The position numbers and the translations under genes were made by a program. The notes under the pieces are model-generated. The model was not told where the DNA came from and did no database searches. It saw nothing but the letters and a program-made list of their open reading frames with translations. A stretch of DNA of 37,548 bases from a virus. How positions within the stretch are numbered: the first letter of the stretch is position 1; each line of letters opens with the position of its first letter. The stretch is from positions 1 through 37,548 of the IMG/VR virus record IMGVR_UViG_3300034012_000959. The stretch is one strand, 5' to 3'. This document shows, in pieces, positions 35,801-37,548 of this stretch.

Positions 35801-37548
35801 ATAGTTCTTTCTGTGCCTCGGCCATAATGGCTCCAAGTTCAACGATGTATTCCTCGGCCTTAGTTAATTCTTCTTCTTTTTTGGCTTCTTCTATTTCTTC
35901 TTTACTTTTATTTTGATCTATTTCTTCAGTATATTCAGATACAAATTCATCAAGTCTTTGTTTTAATGCCTTGTCAGATATAACTGACTTAAGACCTTTA
36001 GCCATGTCTAGTATTGCGTTTGTCTCAATGCCTTTCTTAGTCAACAGGTCATGTAACGCTTCGTGGAAAACGGTGGTCACGCCAGCCTTTTCTAAGTTGA
36101 TATGAACATCTCCATTTACATACGCACCTCTAATTGTATCGACCCCTTCATTTTTAGCGTCTTCTTTTGTTTTGTTTGAAGATTTAGCAACACCATCAAC
36201 AAATGAATCAGTATTTTCGTGAAGTATAATTCTTGCGTTTGGAATAGCAGACAATACCTTTTGAACAGCTATAAATACTTTCTTTCTCTTTGCGTCTGTC
36301 TCATTGTTAATTCTTTCAGTGATAGTCTGATTGGTCTCAGGAGTTATCGTTACCTCTGGGGCAACTTGAGTAGGAGCAGCCTGTTTTTCTGGCATTACCT
36401 TTTGGCCAAAGTCGTATCCAATAGAGAATGTCTTTAGCCCGTCCTTCGTGTTTACTACAGAAACAAAGTCAGACTCTGGACTATAGCTCTCAGTAAAACT
36501 TAGATTGTCGTCAGCCTTTACCCTTGGGTTCATTGATCCATCCTGGTATACCAAACCGTCAGAGTGTGCGACAGCCTCTTGATTGAACTGTTTAGCAAAT
36601 TCAATAGCATCCTGTCTTGTTAGGTTAGGAACAAAGAAAGAGTTCTCTGCCTGTCCATACTTTCCAGTTACACGTCTTGGTTTGTATCCTCTTTCAGTAA
36701 GCCACTCCTCAGCCTTTTGGTTTAGTTGTTTGTTTTCTTCCTCGGTAAGAGGTTGTGCCATTGGGTTCTCAGCGGTAAGTAAACCGAACTCTCCGTCAAG
36801 TTCTTTTGTCAACGTCTCTACGTCTTCAACTGGAAGCTCTTTAGATGCGTTCTCAACGTACTCACTGGTAGATCTAAATGCCTTTCTTTCTTCTGCCTGT
36901 GGCTCTGTTGGATATACGATATCTACGTCAGCAACTTTTGCAGTTGCTCCTGGAACTATTCCTTCTTTTGCAGTTGCAACCTCCTCTGATGTCTTTGTTG
37001 TTTCATTAGAAACAGTAGCTGTGGGAGTTATTTCAGACTTATAATTATTTCTTCTAGCCTCTACTGAAGTTTCAAAATTAGCATCATCAACCACTTCATA
37101 TGTATCTAAGGCTCTTTTGAAAACATCTCTGTAAACTTGTTGTAATGCTTCATTTTTTTGAACATTATCAATTAGTTTCATTTTAGCTTTCTGCTCTATT
37201 TTTTTAATCTCATTAACCTCATCCTCATTCAAATATACCTCTGCACCAGCCTCCATAGGTCTTCCTTGCTCATCTGTTTCATTAAACTCATCTTGCTTTA
37301 AACTTACAACATATCCATCTCCACTTATAGTATGATGAGCTCTTCTTTTACCTTCTTGATTTTCTTTTATTCTTTTAAGTCTATCTTTAAATATTTTTCT
37401 AGGCGTGTGAACACTTACTGCCTCACCCTCTGATACATCTACTTTTTCTTGGCTACTTTTTTCGGTAGCTTCTTTCCCTTGGACGACTGGTTCCACTCCT
37501 TCACGTCCACCCCCTGTTTCTCCAGTTCCTTCTTGTTGGCGTTGAAGA
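29868..37548 (-). CDS. Giant polyvalent-type virion protein (partial, more than 2,540 aa)
   Basis: Open to the right edge; the first codon listed (GTG 37496) is probably internal, as the frame continues upstream without stop. Residue numbers are counted from it. About 1-200: charged, E/K-rich low complexity. 280-370: SFFVPNLTRQDAIEFAKQFN, GLVYQDG domain as in phage large polyvalent proteins. About 475: VFHEALHDLL, a zincin HExxH motif, with a later E-rich helix (EEYIVELGAIMAE). 650-960: LNQSWQFQQHTFAELFN-type phage domain. About 1130-1170: FRFVHDFFGHAK...RGQNSWVNF, a known phage virion domain. 1200-1600: coiled coil. 1650-2540: helical tail-end region with a hydrophobic segment near 2230. Likely injected or internal virion protein with peptidase activity. 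Confidence 0.82.
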   Translation of the reverse strand, partial: LQRQQEGTGETGGGREGVEPVVQGKEATEKSSQEKVDVSEGEAVSVHTPRKIFKDRLKRIKENQEGKRRAHHTISGDGYVVSLKQDEFNETDEQGRPMEAGAEVYLNEDEVNEIKKIEQKAKMKLIDNVQKNEALQQVYRDVFKRALDTYEVVDDANFETSVEARRNNYKSEITPTATVSNETTKTSEEVATAKEGIVPGATAKVADVDIVYPTEPQAEERKAFRSTSEYVENASKELPVEDVETLTKELDGEFGLLTAENPMAQPLTEEENKQLNQKAEEWLTERGYKPRRVTGKYGQAENSFFVPNLTRQDAIEFAKQFNQEAVAHSDGLVYQDGSMNPRVKADDNLSFTESYSPESDFVSVVNTKDGLKTFSIGYDFGQKVMPEKQAAPTQVAPEVTITPETNQTITERINNETDAKRKKVFIAVQKVLSAIPNARIILHENTDSFVDGVAKSSNKTKEDAKNEGVDTIRGAYVNGDVHINLEKAGVTTVFHEALHDLLTKKGIETNAILDMAKGLKSVISDKALKQRLDEFVSEYTEEIDQNKSKEEIEEAKKEEELTKAEEYIVELGAIMAEAQKELSTTKFQQFKTLINKIAKKLGLPVVFSAASTAQDAVDFMNSMSGKLGRGEQIEGIEPGDGGEVGTFNIPKIKAEKSRSVSEDPRDFIRKFVKDIDIREFNGKKFITNMYDYTNAGETDLGNGLSIYMLGGKNYVPLMMELNGKSIGDVSNLAAFNTKEQAETFIRNSELGGANLFAPHAGTLNQSWQFQQHTFAELFNLVLDNGILTPKELISVFNDAIKDNKENKSQFKQFTEKYGENIKNFDSFKSDPKKIIDLLDIKNNYSPKLRKALNNAIAANKTFQKAIGVNNLNEFYKRIMDPLNEGMTGGEIMNIVEFDPTTFKIVETKPNNTDHHPSFGFTLLAKINGIYQPTELIKSVDITDSYTKYNKGGEEISRKAEEPKFEQKNVSSSAGAIPKTAEFNPKKIKAQKTEPVAGNKLFNEPLKDAETIAKSYMKSVGMEYVPVEKITKLDENLSKRISDAYDKMKNDPNDPQVKKAYEAMAKETLDQYDQILEKGYNVEINNNEPYSSSEDMINDLRDNKRMKIFSTESGFGDEPITEEQRKENPLLRDSGRKDINGETLLVNDVFRFVHDFFGHAKLGNSFGPIGEENAWRVHSEMYSPEARKAMTSETRGQNSWVNFSGVNDAVFKKRDKARELRKQGKVEQADKMVGEVYEEMSFADQKVGLLPDFAFEEGRPSKIKAQKPSKQDAIQKAKDKYELSVEKRGNSHQQGVTAAIADLQKSDWYAKADDTQRENAVREIKKFFGEKLKSAPSVAKITGKTKDTAVVSDLAAAIRDQIKLEAKAAREATKDINQRRKELGIAIKNVIKNYKGKISEKQLSAINDRISKVNLLNEEMVDRVIDYVDKVMKDADYKEKINKAKSARATIKKLKKDSNRQAEVRAMATAFASIDPDLVEDIDEYMAIAEQVKNALKPTSLSISNTTKFSDIYSYVDQYLEGQENIKKERLLSNNPSLVEQGIIDKSMSLKDIESKIRRINEQKNKLNKATNSEELKDNLKGEINSLKDILKAMVFGYNPVTNERVEMTDRIKQVIKEISSLDVEDMTTEQMIALVESLNNFVKNGTIGGLDAAHKTYVGIKNANDLKRKGFVARQLKAYFSPMLGRLLGFEGMSLNELFTRLFGGVTRGNEFMEKSGVAGVVMGVNKAKKMSNAYQELYANTFKNIKGFFDQENVYERGVLAFVSRTNSIKPEEANKEFNRRIDLLLESYESLKNGTAEEQKMAEVYKKVFDRLNIESRDMSVIESNAKQFNIAGAAWWMGTWENHYQDLYDVSLSIYNTDLGSDFYYTSDRLSKLSESTGESIDITNISERGSSFLINTENEEITDKSKAGVLIASTYPKTLKDKGRYVNLNFDINQSQALSGALVDIETAGAIRQVDAFISSDSFKSIIPSSSDRSLVVNRINKYIRRSKNKLLVPKDYARVIDKVINEAGRFGTTMALGGVFQFILQTFSVGINTLIQAGKNTQLYTGKSFNDWMNSTGTPTANRGVESVTSIENKMNAIDPVKSTLQQVARQYQKLTQFYMKTFLSKPDVFVARAAWKSYYLKYLSDNGYDTKKINWDTWNDTIKEEGIQDLHEKAMLFAENMVSRQQNVSDERLAGETFSSEDGLRKAVRKILLPFAGFSVNQRMRLANDIITLTSAINVASKEDIKIAGRSLVGTVAEQATFNFIKYQVGKLIYYGAMSILGYGDDDEDEEEAKKRNRNALKYPIKSFIGDMASPAPFLDDFMVWAIDKGIKPFMEPSESEINDAVNEENNIRNIALGKYEMTEDEKEEFIKKYKEDNTFSLESFKNDTGKYGLISVGSDAYEALYESLKMNDGKYTEEFQGKETEKYLTKDQIESQKIFSALKLFHFIGVLPREANQLADKGTRKIKQNSLTKNQYESYKEFKKEFKREPKPYEIDIIKSTPYVIKEGYTEGSNQKMLENIYNIDQLGGLSNQQGKVYAKLMSTGIEVTPQVYKLIQKGKTVEQIRKFIISN

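Noticed and set aside
35488-35916. Plus-strand ORFs inside the giant gene (for example 142 codons here)
   Set aside because: Ser/Phe/Leu-rich mirror frames of the minus-strand gene without start context.

Overview
The window is a piece of a tailed bacteriophage genome whose host is very probably a member of the Bacteroidota (Flavobacteriia-like). The evidence for the host is: AT-rich coding sequence; A-rich start regions without Shine-Dalgarno sequences; TAnnTTTG-type -7 promoter boxes; a VirE/BT4734-type primase-helicase; a DUF3127 OB-fold protein; and a lipoprotein spanin. The phage nature follows from the lysis genes, tail-fibre-like proteins, dense small overlapping genes and a giant multidomain protein.

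Layout. (1) 11-8563, minus strand: late genes. These are a lysis cassette (spanin, holin, amidase at 3656-2030), tail/fibre-like proteins (6604-3817 and 1750-1343), a block of small basic proteins including a DUF5872 member (8563-6626), and an unusual tandem GroES-like protein (837-277). (2) 8596-9102, plus strand: one probable winged-helix regulator embedded among minus-strand genes. (3) 9062-12506, minus strand: GroES, GroEL, a terminator, a proline-rich 474-residue protein and a 45-residue leader gene. (4) 12519-13533: about 1 kb without genes between the divergent arms. It holds a perfect DnaA box, phased short repeats, paired palindromes and a foldable RNA-like region, and is the best candidate for origin plus early control region. 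(5) 13534-29871, plus strand: early and replication genes. They comprise about 25 very small proteins, then a recombination set (159-residue protein, PD-(D/E)XK exonuclease, DUF3127 protein), a family of tandem paralogues, a foreign cassette array, tRNA-Arg(UCU), primase-helicase, SF2 helicase, VRR-NUC nuclease and a metallophosphoesterase. (6) 29868 to the right edge, minus strand: one open frame of more than 2,540 codons encoding a polyvalent-type virion protein with a zincin motif, running off the window.

The most notable discovery is at 21576-22893: four consecutive integron gene cassettes inside the phage. Each is bounded by GTT at the left and by an attC-like inverted-repeat site at the right. 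In each cassette the first bases after the G^TT crossover are complementary to the R'' box of that same cassette's attC, which is the signature of integron cassettes. No integrase gene is visible, so this is an attC cluster lacking an integrase. The first cassette has gone in-frame into a phage gene (21293-21847), giving a chimeric protein. Joining base 21575 to base 22894 restores a short uninterrupted phage gene.

Other points of interest: an in-frame nonsense codon in a small conserved gene (16082), where the 4-bp stop/start coupling to the next gene is kept only by the original stop at 16118-16120; a perfect 39-bp in-frame tandem duplication (6992-7069); 20-bp-phased direct repeats ahead of groEL; and several promoters so close to ATG that the messages would be nearly leaderless. 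Family calls rest on sequence reading and memory of families; no database search was run.
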